From positions 177,412,017-177,476,016 of the forward strand of contig NC_061513.1 in assembly GCF_022539505.1 (NCBI RefSeq): DNA of 64,000 bases, read 5' to 3'. Origin of the DNA: Lolium rigidum. Lineage: Eukaryota > Streptophyta > Magnoliopsida > Poales > Poaceae. Position numbers and translations under genes: made by a program. A model generated the notes under the pieces. That model was given only the letters and a program-made list of their open reading frames with translations. It was not told the origin of the DNA and made no database searches. Below are positions 1 through 9,138 of this stretch, piece after piece (within the stretch, counting starts at the first letter, position 1; each line of letters starts with the position of its first letter).

Positions 1-484
1 AACTCAACAATATATCTATCACATAAAACATTCTTATCATGAGCTACATGCATAAAAGTATAATTACTCTCCACATAAGCATAATCAATTTTATTAGTAA
101 TAGTGGGAGTAAAACTATCACAACCATCATTGTAATCATCATAAATTGCAGGCATGGTATAATCATAATAAACTTTATCCTCCATAGTAGGTGACACCAA
201 AATACCACTATCATTATAATCATCATAAATGGGAGGCAAAGTATCATCAAAGAAAATTTTCTCCTCAAAACTCGGGGGACTAAAAATATCACAACCAGCT
301 TCCCCAAGCTTAAATTCTTCCATAGCATTAGCAATAATAGTATTCAAAGAGTTCATGCTAATAACATTGCTACAACTATTTTGTAAACAAAGTTCCATGG
401 ATTTTTAATTTTCTCTTCAAACACATCATGTCCTAATTCAATATAAAGTTCATACGGATCTCTAATTTTTTTGTTGTTTTCCAT
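1..484 (-). pseudogene. Element-encoded acidic protein, N-terminal part, frameshifted
   Basis: The frame starts with ATG at 484 (MENNKKIRD...), just inside the primer-binding site, and continues off the left edge. It is the counterpart of the protein at 36,604-37,345. After about 27 codons the frame is lost by a 1-base indel near position 400. It then resumes with the Asp/Tyr-rich repeats (two IYDDYNDxG units around 120-240) and the start of the conserved CD.YIVE segment at the left edge. No enzymatic domain is recognisable. It is a broken copy of a protein found only in these non-autonomous elements; function unknown. Confidence 0.7.
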
Positions 485-629
485 TAAGCCTAACTAGTGA
501 AAATAAAAACAAGAAACAAAAAGATATAATTGCAGGATCTAAAGGAAATAGCTTCGAGCACTCACACACCGGCAACAATGCTAGGAAATAGCTTAGTAGT
601 CGGAGGATGTGAATACCTTTTACCTTACC

Positions 630-647
630 TCCCCGGCAACGGCGCCA
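630..647 (-). other. Primer-binding site, tRNA-Asp type
   Basis: On the minus strand this reads TGGCGCCGTTGCCGGGGA. This is the complement of the 3' end of plant tRNA-Asp including CCA, as far as I know that tRNA. It lies 10 bases inside the LTR end, the same spacing as in the complete copy at 36,440-36,457. Confidence 0.8.
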
Positions 648-931
648 GAAAATAGCTTGATGTCTACGCACGCTTCTATTCCTGTAGACAATGTTGGGCC
701 TCCAAGAGCAGAGGTTTGTAGAACAGCAGCAAGTTTCCCTTAAGTGAATCACCCAAGGTTTATCGAACTTAGGGAGGTAGAGGTCAAAGATATCCCTATC
801 AAGCAACCCTGCAATTACGATACAAGAAGTCTCTTGTGTCCCCAACACACCTAATACACTTGTCAGATGTATAGGTGCACTAGTTCGGCGAAGAGATAGT
901 AAGATGCAAGTGATATGGATGAATATAAGTG

Positions 932-1053
932 GTAGAAGTTGAGGTTTGCGGGAAAGAGGCGCCAGGCTTCCGATAGGTGGCGGCGGTGACAGCTGAAACC
1001 AAATTGAGGGGAACGCCGCCGCCTCCTATCGGAAGCCTGGCGCCTCTCTCCCG
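932..1053. repeat. Inverted duplication with internal hairpin
   Basis: Positions 932-1,014 are the reverse complement of 2,244-2,327, with only a few differences. Inside it, 949-985 pairs with 1,017-1,053 as a roughly 37-base stem around a 31-base loop, with two mismatches. The motif containing GGAAGCCTGGCGCC therefore occurs three times: inverted at about 955, direct at about 1,031 and direct at about 2,288. Nothing coding is evident. Confidence 0.85.
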
Positions 1054-2243
1054 CTCCCCATCGCCAGCAGCCGTCGCCAGCAACTGCTCACCGTCTACCA
1101 TTAGTCGTCCCCAGCAGCTGCTCACCATCGCCAGCAGCCGGTACCCGTCGCCAGCAGCAGATCCCCGTCGCCAGCAGCCGATTCCATCCACAAGGACCGC
1201 AGATCTAGCAGCGCCGTCGCAAATCCGGTCGCCGGAGTGGGAAAAAATGAAAGCTTGGAGCAGGAGAACACACGAGGGCAAGAGGGAGGCGGCGAGGACG
1301 CGCGCGAGGTGGAGGGATGCGGCAGCACGCCGAGGTAGAAGAAAGGCGACGGCTTAGCCCGCAAGAGGAAGAGGGAGGTGGTGGAGCTAGGTGGCCGACG
1401 GCGTCAGGTGGCGGTCGGCGTCCGCGTCGCGAGAGCTCGAAGAGACGGCGTGGGCGACGAAGTGAGCCGCGGAGGGACCGGGGGTTCGGTCGGAAATTAT
1501 TGAGGGTCATTTTTGCAAAAAATCTAGTCCGGCACCTAATTCGTGACGGAGGGAGTAGAAAAGATAGGTCTGAAGATGGACCGGTAAAGAGGAGCTCAAT
1601 AAGAACGCTGTTCCCCACCACCACCGATGGACAAAGAAAACGATGGGGGGAGAGAGGAGAAACCAGGGGAGCTCACAAACCTAGCATTCGCCAAAGTCGC
1701 GCTGAGAGGAGCTTGCGGAGAGAGAGGATGGGAGGCGGCCAAGCTCGCCGTTCCCCGCCGCTGCGAGCGCTCGCCGTTCCCCGCCACCACCGACAGAGAA
1801 AGGGGGACGGAGGAGAGAGAGGGAGAGGAGAGGACGCGTCGGCATTTGCGTTTCACAGTCAGTTTCCACCGCGTAGGGACCGACAACCGACCACCTAAGT
1901 CACCTACACAGTCAATGGACGGTCCTAAAGGCCCATATGAACACTATTCACCGCGAGCGGCAGAAGGCCTGAGAATGCAGCGATTGCAACAGGATTAACT
2001 TATTTAGATAATATGTTTTCTTTATCGAAAAAATCTATACCTTCTGTTTGAGTGTACTTAAAACAAAGTGGAATATTCTCTCTTTATTTCTGGAATAACA
2101 CGTGACGTTTTTATGCATATGGATTTTCACATACATTTATATGATGAGAGAAAATAATATTTTAAAAATCGTGGCAATCGCACGAACATTTAACTAGCCA
2201 CATATGATGAGCCGACCCGACCCTGGAAAATGGTATCGGAGAT
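1054..2243. other. Unassigned GC-rich stretch between inverted repeats
   Basis: No gene is convincing here. The first 140 bases contain an irregular run of about ten copies of a CGCCAGCAGC-like motif (about 1,060-1,190). The following purine-rich DNA has open frames on both strands, but these are composition-driven. At 1,546-1,556 the sequence ACGGAGGGAG followed by TA resembles the terminus of a Stowaway-type MITE, but no matching CTCCCTCCGT end was seen upstream, so at most a remnant is present. The stretch 1,990-2,200 is AT-rich and featureless. Confidence 0.4.
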
Positions 2244-2327
2244 CGTTCCCCTCAATTTGGTTTCAGCTGTCACCGCCGCCTCCTATCGGAAGCCTGGCGC
2301 CTCTCTCCGGCAAACCTCAACTTCTAC
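2244..2327. repeat. Partner of the inverted duplication at 932-1,014
   Basis: This 84-base segment is repeated in inverted orientation about 1.2 kb upstream. This copy probably represents the original locus, since its right flank runs without a break into the DNA into which the Harbinger element inserted. Confidence 0.8.
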
Positions 2328-2738
2328 ACCCATCAGCACGTGTACGTCGTACGTAGAAGGCATGCAGTGTAGCCAGCCAAGTCCAAGATGTTGTACCCTG
2401 CCCGGCCCGCCACGAGCTCATGCATCTGGTCTTAGAGCAGCCCGTAAAAAGTTGAACCGAAAAAGGTGAGTTCAGTTCACCGAACTCGCGTATTCGGGTT
2501 ATAAAATGGCTGGTGTAGAATAGAGCTCGTAACCAAAACTGTAAAACAGAACGGGCTCTGTTCTGCGCCAGCGTCATTCGAACTCGTAAAAACAGGGTTT
2601 ATGAAATTATTTTAGCATATGATCGAAGAAACATCACAATAAAATGCAAACAATTCATGCATAGTTCATAGTGCAGACATCAAATGACAGAATCAAATGA
2701 CACAGTTCATAGTTCCCCCTCTCCTCTCACCGCCGGCA

Positions 2739-3978
2739 TCAAACCGAGGTTGGCCCGCCGTCAGCACCGTCGCCACCACCTCCTGGAGTCACATCGGCTG
2801 CACCAGTTGCCTCTTCACGAGCTGCTCTTCGTCTTGCCGTGATCTCTGCCGTAGTCTCCTTCCACCACTCCAGTTGAATCTCATTCATGTCCTTAGTGTT
2901 CATCATCACGATCTACAATTAGCTTAGCTTTACCATGTATGCACTCACATATTCGTCGACAGTTGCGCCGCTTGGAGGATTGGACACCACTTGGTCCATT
3001 GCTGCTGCCCACCGGCTACACGCCGGTTTGATCGCGTCCCAACGACCTTGGAGGCATCGGTAAGTGCGATCGACAGGATGGCGAACGCGCGGCATGAGCT
3101 TATGGAACTTGTCCTCGATGCGCTGCCAGTACCGCTTCCCTGTTTGATCCGTGCCGGAGACAGCATCCATCCCCATGGAGGCCCAAGCTCGGCACAAGGT
3201 GGCGTCTTCAATCTCCGTGTAGTTGTTGGCCCGCCTCTTCTTCCGATTTCCATCGGCCGTGACCTCCACCACACCGTCGTCCTCTTCCTCGTCCCCCTCG
3301 TCCCCTTCGTCCCCTTCTTCCCCTTGTTCCCCCTCGTCCACGCAGTCGTTCTCATTGCCGAATGGAGGGAGTGGGTTAATGTTCACCTCCCCCAACATCT
3401 CCATGTAGGAGGTGGAATCGTTCCTAATTTGACGAGGCCTCAGTATGTACTTGCAATGGAAAAAACGGAGGAAGAGTTCATGTGTACCTTGCAGCACCGT
3501 CGTCGAGCACGTCCTGGGCGGCGTTCGCGGTGGCTTCCGGAGGCGGCGGCGGCCTTGGCGGAGATGGGCAGGGAGGCGCGGGGCCACGGGCAGTCGCCGC
3601 CTTCACTTTGGTCCTTTTCGGACCCAAACTCTTCGGTTTCGCACGGGCTACCTTCGGCTTCACCGCCGACCCATCACCGGTGACCGCCGCGGCACCGGCT
3701 TGCGGGACCAGATGCGTTCCCGCGCGCCGCCTCTTTGCCCCAGTCGTCGACGAGACCGTCGAAGCAACAACCGCGGGGGTCACAGGGGTGGGAGCGGTGG
3801 CCGTGGTTGTTGGTGGAGCGGCGGAAGCTCCCGCGACCACGGGAGAGGGTGGCGGCGCCGGCGCGGTAGCAACGGCGGCAGGCGGGGTATCGGAGGGCGG
3901 CGGCGTAGAGGAAGGTGAGGGCGCACAGATCGGCGGGGGCGGGGGCGGTTGGGAGGAGCTGAAGGTTCCCTCGCACGC
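2739..3978 (-). pseudogene. Myb/SANT-like protein of PIF/Harbinger type (two exons, decayed)
   Basis: An open frame enters at about 3,978 without any ATG and encodes a Pro/Ala-rich, then Lys-rich segment (AKRRRAG, PKVARAKPKS). It ends at a good donor at 3,488/3,487. A 64-base GT-AG intron (3,424-3,487) joins it to an exon reading NDSTSYMEMLGEVN. That exon has an acidic stretch and then the Myb/SANT-like core RANNYTEIEDATLCRAW...YWQRIEDKFH...RTYRCLQGRWDAIKPAC (about 3,000-3,260). The C-terminal segment MNTKDMNEIQLEWWKE...GGPTSV ends at a stop at 2,739-2,741, but two stop codons (taa, tag) around 2,915-2,925 interrupt the frame. Such proteins partner with the Harbinger transposase in DNA binding. 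The missing ATG and the stops make this copy probably non-functional. The intron is predicted only from splice signals. Confidence 0.65.
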
Positions 3979-3995
3979 AAATTATGGATTGTGTT

Positions 3996-4065
3996 CGGGC
4001 TGCGTTCGGTTCGCTCCGTCGGCCCATACAAATACAGACCGACGGAGCGAACCGAACGCAGCCCG
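3996..4065. repeat. Perfect 27-bp inverted repeat (hairpin)
   Basis: Positions 3,996-4,022 and 4,039-4,065 are exact reverse complements separated by 16 bases. The stem contains GCTGCGTTCGGTTCGCTCCG. It lies between the accessory gene and the right terminal repeat of the Harbinger element and could be a sub-terminal binding structure or a small nested foldback element. Confidence 0.9.
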
Positions 4066-4413
4066 AAAAAATATTTTCGGTTTTGGTCCATTTACGGTCA
4101 CTGATCGGCGCCGTTTTTTCGCCCCGAACCCGTAAAACGGCGGTTATTTTTCAATTTTCGGCCTTTCACGGGCTCTATTAGAGATGCTCTTACACTGAAG
4201 GACGTTTCCAGTTCAGTGAGTTTCCGGTTTCAGACCTTTCTGTTCTTCTTATGCTTATACAAAACAAATAAATACTGAAACTGTGGCTATGCCTAACCAA
4301 GTATATATCGCGAGTTAACTTCAAATGCATACACATGAACATTAGTACATTACAATAACGAATTTACACGAGATTGTACGGTTCTTCTACCCTCGTACGT
4401 CTGCCAAAATAGC

Positions 4414-4419
4414 TTTATT
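4414..4419 (-). promoter_or_regulatory. Poly-A signal of the cyclin gene
   Basis: AATAAA on the minus strand, about 10 bases beyond the cyclin stop codon. This is close to the stop, so a further signal may be used. Confidence 0.45.
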
Positions 4420-4428
4420 TTACACTTA

Positions 4429-5481
4429 TCAACATTGAGGGTCACAACTGAGCGACTCCGAGAAGTAGTACATAGCACGCCTGCAGAGAGCCAAGTCCAA
4501 GGCGCCGTACCCCGTGAGCTCCTCCAACGCCGCGTTCCACGGCCGTACGTCCAGCCGTCTTAGCGCGAACCTCGCCAGGTAGATCGCCGACGCCGCCACG
4601 AGGGACGGCAGGTAGCCGAGGCAGGCGTAGTTGCGCAGCGACTCGTCGGCGTAGCGATGCGCTATGCGCTGGATCTTGAGCTCGTCCTCTCCTTGGGCGT
4701 GCCTCGTGAAGCGGCTGACGAAGATGTGCGCCGTGGGGCCGCTGAGCTGGTACCCGAGCGCCGCCACCATGTGGCGCTCCATGTCGAGCACCTCCTTTCT
4801 CGTGGCGAACCCGCCGTACCAGGCGATCTTGTCTGGGTCTAGCTTGAGCACGGTGCGCTGGCCGTCCTCGTACTTGGCGGCCACGAAGACGGCCACGGCG
4901 CCCAGGAGACGGAGATCGTAGTCGGTAGGAGCGCTCATGGCTCGCGTCGATAGGACCCGGTCGACGTAGGCGACGGCCTGGTGGAGCGTGCCGTCGACGA
5001 GGTCGTGGTGCCGGACGAACGCGTCCATCCATCCGATCAGGCGGGCTCGTGCCGATGGGGTCACCCGGTCCTTCTGGACCGTCTTCAGGTAGTCCGGCCG
5101 CGGCCGCTCCTCTGGGTTCTGCTCCGTCCGCCGGAGGTTGGCGTAGATGTCGTCTTCGTAGTCGGAGCACAGCCGCTGACGCTTCGTGGAGGACTCGTCG
5201 TTGTCGGAGACACGCTTTGGGAGCTTCGGTGGCACGGGGATCTTGCAGGGAGATGGCGGGAGCACGTTGATGGGATGGGAGAAGCCGGGAGGCGGAGGTC
5301 GAACACGGGCGGGCACGTCGTCGGCGGCCACATGAGCGCAGGAGAATCCGATTCCGATGCTGGGGGGCGGAGTTCGAAGACGGGCGGGCAGGTCGGCGAC
5401 GGGCTGCCGAGCGCAGGAGAATCCGAAGCCACGCGGCGGAGGGCGAGCAAAGGCGCGGAGATTCACGGCGGGCTGCATCAT
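4429..5481 (-). CDS. Cyclin, plant F-type-like
   Basis: Intronless frame of 350 residues. Cyclins of this class bind and activate cyclin-dependent kinases in the nucleus; the F-type group is expanded in grasses and its role is poorly known. The start is the first ATG (MMQPAVN), about 100 bases downstream of a TATA box; no ATG lies further upstream in frame. Residues 1-75 are Pro/Arg-rich with two copies of a roughly 25-residue unit (GFSCA...VPAR). A basic segment KRQRL (about 100-104) could be a nuclear localisation signal. The cyclin N-box spans about residues 112-235 (YANLRRTEQNP, RARLIGWMDAFV, HQAVAYVDRVLS, LLGAVAVFVAAKYED) and the C-box about 240-345 (GPTAHIFVSRF, SLVAASAIYLARF). The frame is undamaged. 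No other host gene adjoins it. A mitotic A/B-type assignment is less likely because the N-terminus is short and no destruction-box motif is evident. Confidence 0.88.
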   Translation of the reverse strand: MMQPAVNLRAFARPPPRGFGFSCARQPVADLPARLRTPPPSIGIGFSCAHVAADDVPARVRPPPPGFSHPINVLPPSPCKIPVPPKLPKRVSDNDESSTKRQRLCSDYEDDIYANLRRTEQNPEERPRPDYLKTVQKDRVTPSARARLIGWMDAFVRHHDLVDGTLHQAVAYVDRVLSTRAMSAPTDYDLRLLGAVAVFVAAKYEDGQRTVLKLDPDKIAWYGGFATRKEVLDMERHMVAALGYQLSGPTAHIFVSRFTRHAQGEDELKIQRIAHRYADESLRNYACLGYLPSLVAASAIYLARFALRRLDVRPWNAALEELTGYGALDLALCRRAMYYFSESLSCDPQC

Positions 5482-5578
5482 CGTCGCCGATCGAGAGCTG
5501 AAAGGAGGATTCTTTCTTGTTTGTGGTCGAGGAGGCAGGGCAGGGGTTTGGGTTTGTCCATGCGACTCCTCCCCAGCG

Positions 5579-5587
5579 CTATATATC
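5579..5587 (-). promoter_or_regulatory. TATA box of the cyclin gene
   Basis: On the minus strand the sequence reads GGATATATAGC. It lies about 100 bases upstream of the cyclin ATG at 5,481, which would give a 5' UTR of about 70 bases. This position supports the chosen start codon. Confidence 0.65.
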
Positions 5588-5599
5588 CTCCACCGACCA

Positions 5600-6380
5600 C
5601 CGGGCTCCAGTCCGACTCGTAGTGGTCGAGGATCCGGATACAGGTACCAGCAGCCTCTTTGTCGTAGCGCTGGCGCCAATGGGGGGATCTCTCACACAGC
5701 CAATTCGCTCCGACAGTCCGAGTTCGCTTCGGCGTTTTCTGCTTCACCGAACCGACGTGTTGTAACGCGTCCTGATCACGCGACTGAAGCCAGAGGCCGG
5801 GTGTTTGCCAGCACCGCGTGACTTCCGGTTCGTGGCAGAGTTGCACGCTTGTCCGTGTGATCGAGAGTTGCATCCATTGACGCTACGTATTTGACCTGTT
5901 TCACATGGATATGGTATATATTTTTTGTAATCTTAATGAATCCGTAATTGCGACTTGTAGAGCTCCTTTTGCGGAAATTTCGTCGATCTATTAATGATCA
6001 CACAAACATCCCCCAAAGTAATGCAAATCACACGTCGAACCACCAAGCGGCGACTACATACACTAAGGCGAGCCGAAGGCACGCCGCTCGTAACCGCCCT
6101 TCCATCATCAAAGCCAGATAAAATTTGTCATAGTAGAACTTATTGTACTAAGGCAAAAGAACTAGGAAATCACCGTGCTAAGTCGTTATACATACACTAA
6201 CGCGAACCAAGATTAAATGTAATTTGATTGAAAAATAACTGAAATAATCTAAATATGCGGAGAATCTATGTGTTATGCTTTTGAAATACTCAAATTAATA
6301 TATAGTACAAGATTTTATCACTGTTTTATTTAGTATTGAATAGATTTCAAAGATATACCATATCAATGTGGAACAAAAAA
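5600..6380. other. Intergenic DNA upstream of the cyclin gene
   Basis: The first 250 bases are the GC-rich promoter side of the cyclin gene. The rest is AT-rich and shows no frame, repeat or element end that I can support. Confidence 0.5.
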
Positions 6381-6399
6381 AATCGGTAATGAACGCTTT

Positions 6400-7110
6400 T
6401 ATTACTTAAGTTTAAGCATTACACCTAGCCTATGCATAATAAGGATGCACACAGCTGCACAAATCCAAGATAGAACACCATAAAAGAACTAAAAATCTGA
6501 GACATAAACATCGAGCAAGAACAAAGATAAGGTGGAGACTATCCTATCCGAAGATCATGATGCCATCCATGTTGAGAAAAAATATTCCTTGCCGCATCCT
6601 CCAATCATGTAGACGCTTCCGTAAAGAGGTCTCGATGCTCCACACACTGCAGAGGTGACCACAAACGGAGCATAGCGGTGCATCTGTAGATAACCTGCAT
6701 AAGAGAAACTTTTTAATTATTAAAAACCTTATCATTCTACATAGCCAGAGGAACCAAATAACTGCAATCGCTCCTACCCTAGTAAGTAGTTTAAACCTAG
6801 GATCCACACCACTAAACCAATTGCCGAAAATATTTGCAATGCTACATGGAGGGTATAAGATTGAACCTATCTAGATGACTAACCATATAGACCTGACAAA
6901 TTTACACCGGAAGAAAAAGTGTTTCATAGTCTCATCATGATGGTAAAAAAAACACATTTTACGTCCCTATCAATATTGCGCTTTGCAAGATTATCTTTTG
7001 TGAGGATTACCCCTCGACCAAGAATGCAAAAACCTTAGTTTTTAATGGAATATTCATCTTCCAAATTTTCTTATTATTATTAGGTTGAATTAAAGCGTTA
7101 TACATGGATG
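6400..7110 (-). pseudogene. 3' remnant of an L1-type LINE (zf-RVT region)
   Basis: Read on the minus strand, fragments of the zinc-binding region found at the C-terminus of plant LINE reverse transcriptases can be followed. First comes KFCILGRGV.LTKDNLAKRN (about 7,000-7,050), then after a 1-base shift in a T-run YHHDETMKHFFFRCKFVRSIW (cut here to its Cys/His core, about 6,890-6,960), and then DPRFKLLTRVGAIAVIW at 6,750-6,810. Several stops and shifts are present and the upstream RT is absent. It is a dead, 5'-truncated insertion. Confidence 0.7.
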
Positions 7111-7259
7111 CCACCAAAAACGTATTATTTCAGTTAGGTTCCAACGAAATACATCAGATCCCTGCATCAAATGTGAAACAACTTACGCTCAACAATTTTA
7201 AAAAAGACATCTACCCTTAAAATCGTGTACACCATTTTTGACCAACTGAACTGACCATA

Positions 7260-7620
7260 AGATTTGCATGGTTAGGGCATGTCCAACTCTAAACTCCTAC
7301 CTAGGCGCTTGTGTTGCAAAAAAAATGAGGTAAGAAATTAGTGTGTCTCTAATGCTCAGTCAACTAAGACTTAACTTATATCTCAGTCAAATTACTTTAG
7401 CGTGTTGTAATATGGACCTAAACAAAGTACAAACAACAGCAAACACGAATCTTCAAGTACAAACAAAATCCAACACAGGAGCACGTGACTGAGATATAAG
7501 CTACGTCTCAAGCTAGCTGAGACTTAATAATTCCGAAGGAATTAACTTAAGTGTCTACAAGTCCAACACGAGGCGCTAGTTTGAGGCATAAACCCTATTT
7601 CCTTATCAAAGTTAATAGCT
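7260..7620. repeat. Possible MITE remnant with inverted repeats
   Basis: CTTATATCTCAGTCA at about 7,375-7,389 is inverted at about 7,487-7,500 (TGACTGAGATATAAG), and related CTCAG/GACTTAA motifs recur around 7,354-7,375 and 7,516-7,530. The arrangement resembles a small foldback element, but clear termini and a target duplication were not found. Confidence 0.35.
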
Positions 7621-7783
7621 AGCTAGAGTAAAGGCATAAACCCTTTGAGCAGACTTTGCTACTCTAGTATACAACCTTAACAAAACAGTTGTAGTACGTA
7701 CACTAATACAAATGAGCAAAATTCCCTTTACAATTTTGTGATTACATCATATGTTTGCAAAAGGTATTATAATGTTATCAAGC

Positions 7784-7890
7784 TTAGAAGGTAGGGCCCT
7801 GGTGCCAGCCTTGGTATGTACTGCAGATTCCAGAGACCGTGATGTCTGAGGGACCATCTCTGAATGTAGTTGCAGGCAGTTCATGGCCAT
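7784..7890 (-). CDS. Possible orphan 3'-terminal exon
   Basis: A minus-strand segment follows a pyrimidine-containing acceptor (GTTTCCTAG) at 7,891 and runs to a stop at 7,784-7,786. It reads DGHELPATTFRDGPSD then ITVSGICSTYQGWHQGPTF. The composition looks like real protein rather than chance, but I do not recognise the family. No upstream exon was identified between here and the MULE remnant at 8.15 kb. It could be the end of a decayed gene or a fragment captured by the adjacent MULE. Confidence 0.3.
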
Positions 7891-8087
7891 CTAGGAAACG
7901 AACACATGGGGCGTAAATATTTAGTAAAAGTGGAAAGAGTAACTGCATATCAAACATATCAGTAAATGGTTTATCTTCACATAGAGAATAGTCACCCGAT
8001 GAATATGAAGATGGTTAGATACTTAGCAAGTAGAAAGACTGAGACAATAGAAGGTAAAAAACAGACAAACTAGTAGCTAGCTTAGCT

Positions 8088-8136
8088 TACATTATCAGAT
8101 AGTCCCAAATGTACATTATCAGATAGTCCCAAATGT
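8088..8136. repeat. 24-bp tandem duplication
   Basis: The unit ACATTATCAGATAGTCCCAA plus four bases occurs twice in direct succession just outside the start of the MULE remnant. Confidence 0.85.
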
Positions 8137-8153
8137 AAGCCTTTTTTAGAAGA

Positions 8154-8977
8154 GTAAATTCCAATTTTTACCCCCTAGTTTGACTTTTTTTGACACTAAT
8201 TACCCCATTTAGCAAAAAAAAAATTGTATTTTTTTTAGCAAAACTTCAAAGTCAAAGTTTTAACATCACACCTATTATGGGTGAGAAGCTTGAGTCAGCT
8301 AAGAGCAAATCAAAGTATTGCACAGCTCGTCAATCTCGTGTTGGGCTTTGGCAAGTAGAGTACAATGAGAAGATATATGAAGTGAACCTTCTTAATATAA
8401 CTTGCAGCTGTTTAAGGTTTCAGTTGTGTGGGGTTCCTTGTGAGAATGCTTGTGCATCTATTTTTGGGGCAAAACAGAGGCCCGGGAACTATATATGTGG
8501 ATGCTTTCTTCAAACTTGACACCTACAAGAAAGCTTATGCTCACACTATATTCCCTGTTCCACATGAAGATGAGTGGGTGAGGACTTCAAGTCCTGACAT
8601 TGATCCACCAGCATACAATATACCTGTGGGACAACCAAAGAAAAATAGAAGAAAGGGACTAGAGGAGGATGGTCCATCTAATTCTAGAGCTAGAAAGACA
8701 ACAACCCAGTGTGGAAACTGACATGGAACTGGCCACAACGTCAGGGGTTGCATTAAGCCACTTAGATCATACCTTGCTCTCAGGGCTAGAAAATCTGTAG
8801 TAAGTTACATTGATAATTCTTCTCTCTTTAATTTACTTGTTAAATATAATACTAACTTTTAAATTCTCTCAAATTATATCCTTTGGCAACTAGCACACAT
8901 GAGAGCAATGCCAATCCACCTCCTAATCCAAGGCCTCATGCACCTGCATCTAATCCACAACCTACAGTACCTAGAGC
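8154..8977 (+). pseudogene. MuDR/MULE transposase, C-terminal part (left half)
   Basis: After a possible MULE end (GAGTAAATTCCAATTTTTAC at 8,155) the sequence jumps within 90 bases to the C-terminal region of a MuDR-like transposase. There is a SWIM-like zinc motif (CSCLRFQLCGVPCEN, about 8,403-8,450), then after a frameshift near 8,490 VDAFFKLDTYKKAYAHTIFP and a Lys/Arg-rich linker, and a CCHC knuckle (about 8,710-8,750). The SWIM histidine is replaced by Asn (CEN for CEH), and the second knuckle cysteine is a TGA stop (8,719-8,721). A likely intron follows (donor about 8,800, acceptor about 8,892), then THESNANPPP...TVPRA, which is cut by the Copia element at 8,978 and continues at 46,524. 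The catalytic domain is deleted. This is an inactive deletion derivative. Confidence 0.75.
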
Positions 8978-9125
8978 TGACAAAAGTATTGGTAGGGTAT
9001 TGGATAGCCCAATAGGGCTAGCCTCTCTCTTATATATATAGTAGTACAGGGTAGTACATGGTACAAATACATGCCTATATATACGCCTATATATACATAC
9101 AATCTATACAATGTAATGTTTATCA
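8978..9125 (-). repeat. 3' LTR of the Copia element
   Basis: Matches 46,397-46,523 with a roughly 20-bp length difference in TATA-rich repeats. A purine-rich tract on the minus strand (GAGATTGAGGGAG, 9,126-9,138) adjoins it as the polypurine tract. Confidence 0.9.
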
Positions 9126-9138
9126 CTCCCTCAATCTC

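Larger units (their letters stand above)
1..938 (-). mobile_element. Truncated non-autonomous Athila-like LTR element (same family as 34,992-41,404)
   Basis: Read on the minus strand this stretch matches the 3' part of the LTR and the first internal segment of the complete element at 34,992-41,404. The LTR part runs from 938 down to 658, where it ends with the same GCGTAGACATCA as the complete copy. A primer-binding site (630-647) and the start of the internal reading frame follow. The rest of the internal region lies left of the window. The LTR is cut off at about 938, where the sequence changes abruptly to an inverted duplication of sequence from near 2.3 kb. Family membership is seen by direct comparison within the window; the Athila/Gypsy placement is inferred from the relatives. 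Confidence 0.85.
2435..4189 (-). mobile_element. PIF/Harbinger-type DNA transposon lacking the transposase
   Basis: The element is bounded by TTA on both sides (2,432-2,434 and 4,190-4,192), the target duplication expected for PIF/Harbinger. Its ends are inverted relatives: the left begins GAGCAGCCCGTAAAAAG and the right, read on the minus strand, begins GAGCATCTCTAATAGAGCCC then GTGAAAGG. It is 1,755 bp long and contains one minus-strand gene for a Myb/SANT-like protein of the kind encoded beside Harbinger transposases. No DDE transposase frame is present, so it could move only with help supplied elsewhere. A strong hairpin sits near its right end. Confidence 0.75.

Noticed and set aside
630..647. 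tRNA gene fragments suggested by tRNA-complementary sequences
   Set aside because: The matches are 14-18 bases at LTR boundaries, which are primer-binding sites; no cloverleaf is present anywhere in the window.
1546..1558. Complete Stowaway MITE
   Set aside because: Only one end-like motif is present; no matching inverted end or TA duplication pair was found.
977..1998. Several Arg/Pro-rich open frames on both strands
   Set aside because: All frames are open because of GC- and purine-rich composition and simple repeats; none resembles a known protein and no splice or start context supports one.
2991..4135. Long plus-strand frames over the Harbinger region
   Set aside because: They are shadows of the minus-strand Myb-like gene; only the minus strand shows recognisable motifs.
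4657..5622. Plus-strand frames over the cyclin gene
   Set aside because: High-GC shadow frames opposite a well supported gene.
5482..5679. N-terminal extension of the cyclin frame
   Set aside because: The extension has no ATG and would cross the TATA box; the first ATG at 5,481 fits the promoter.
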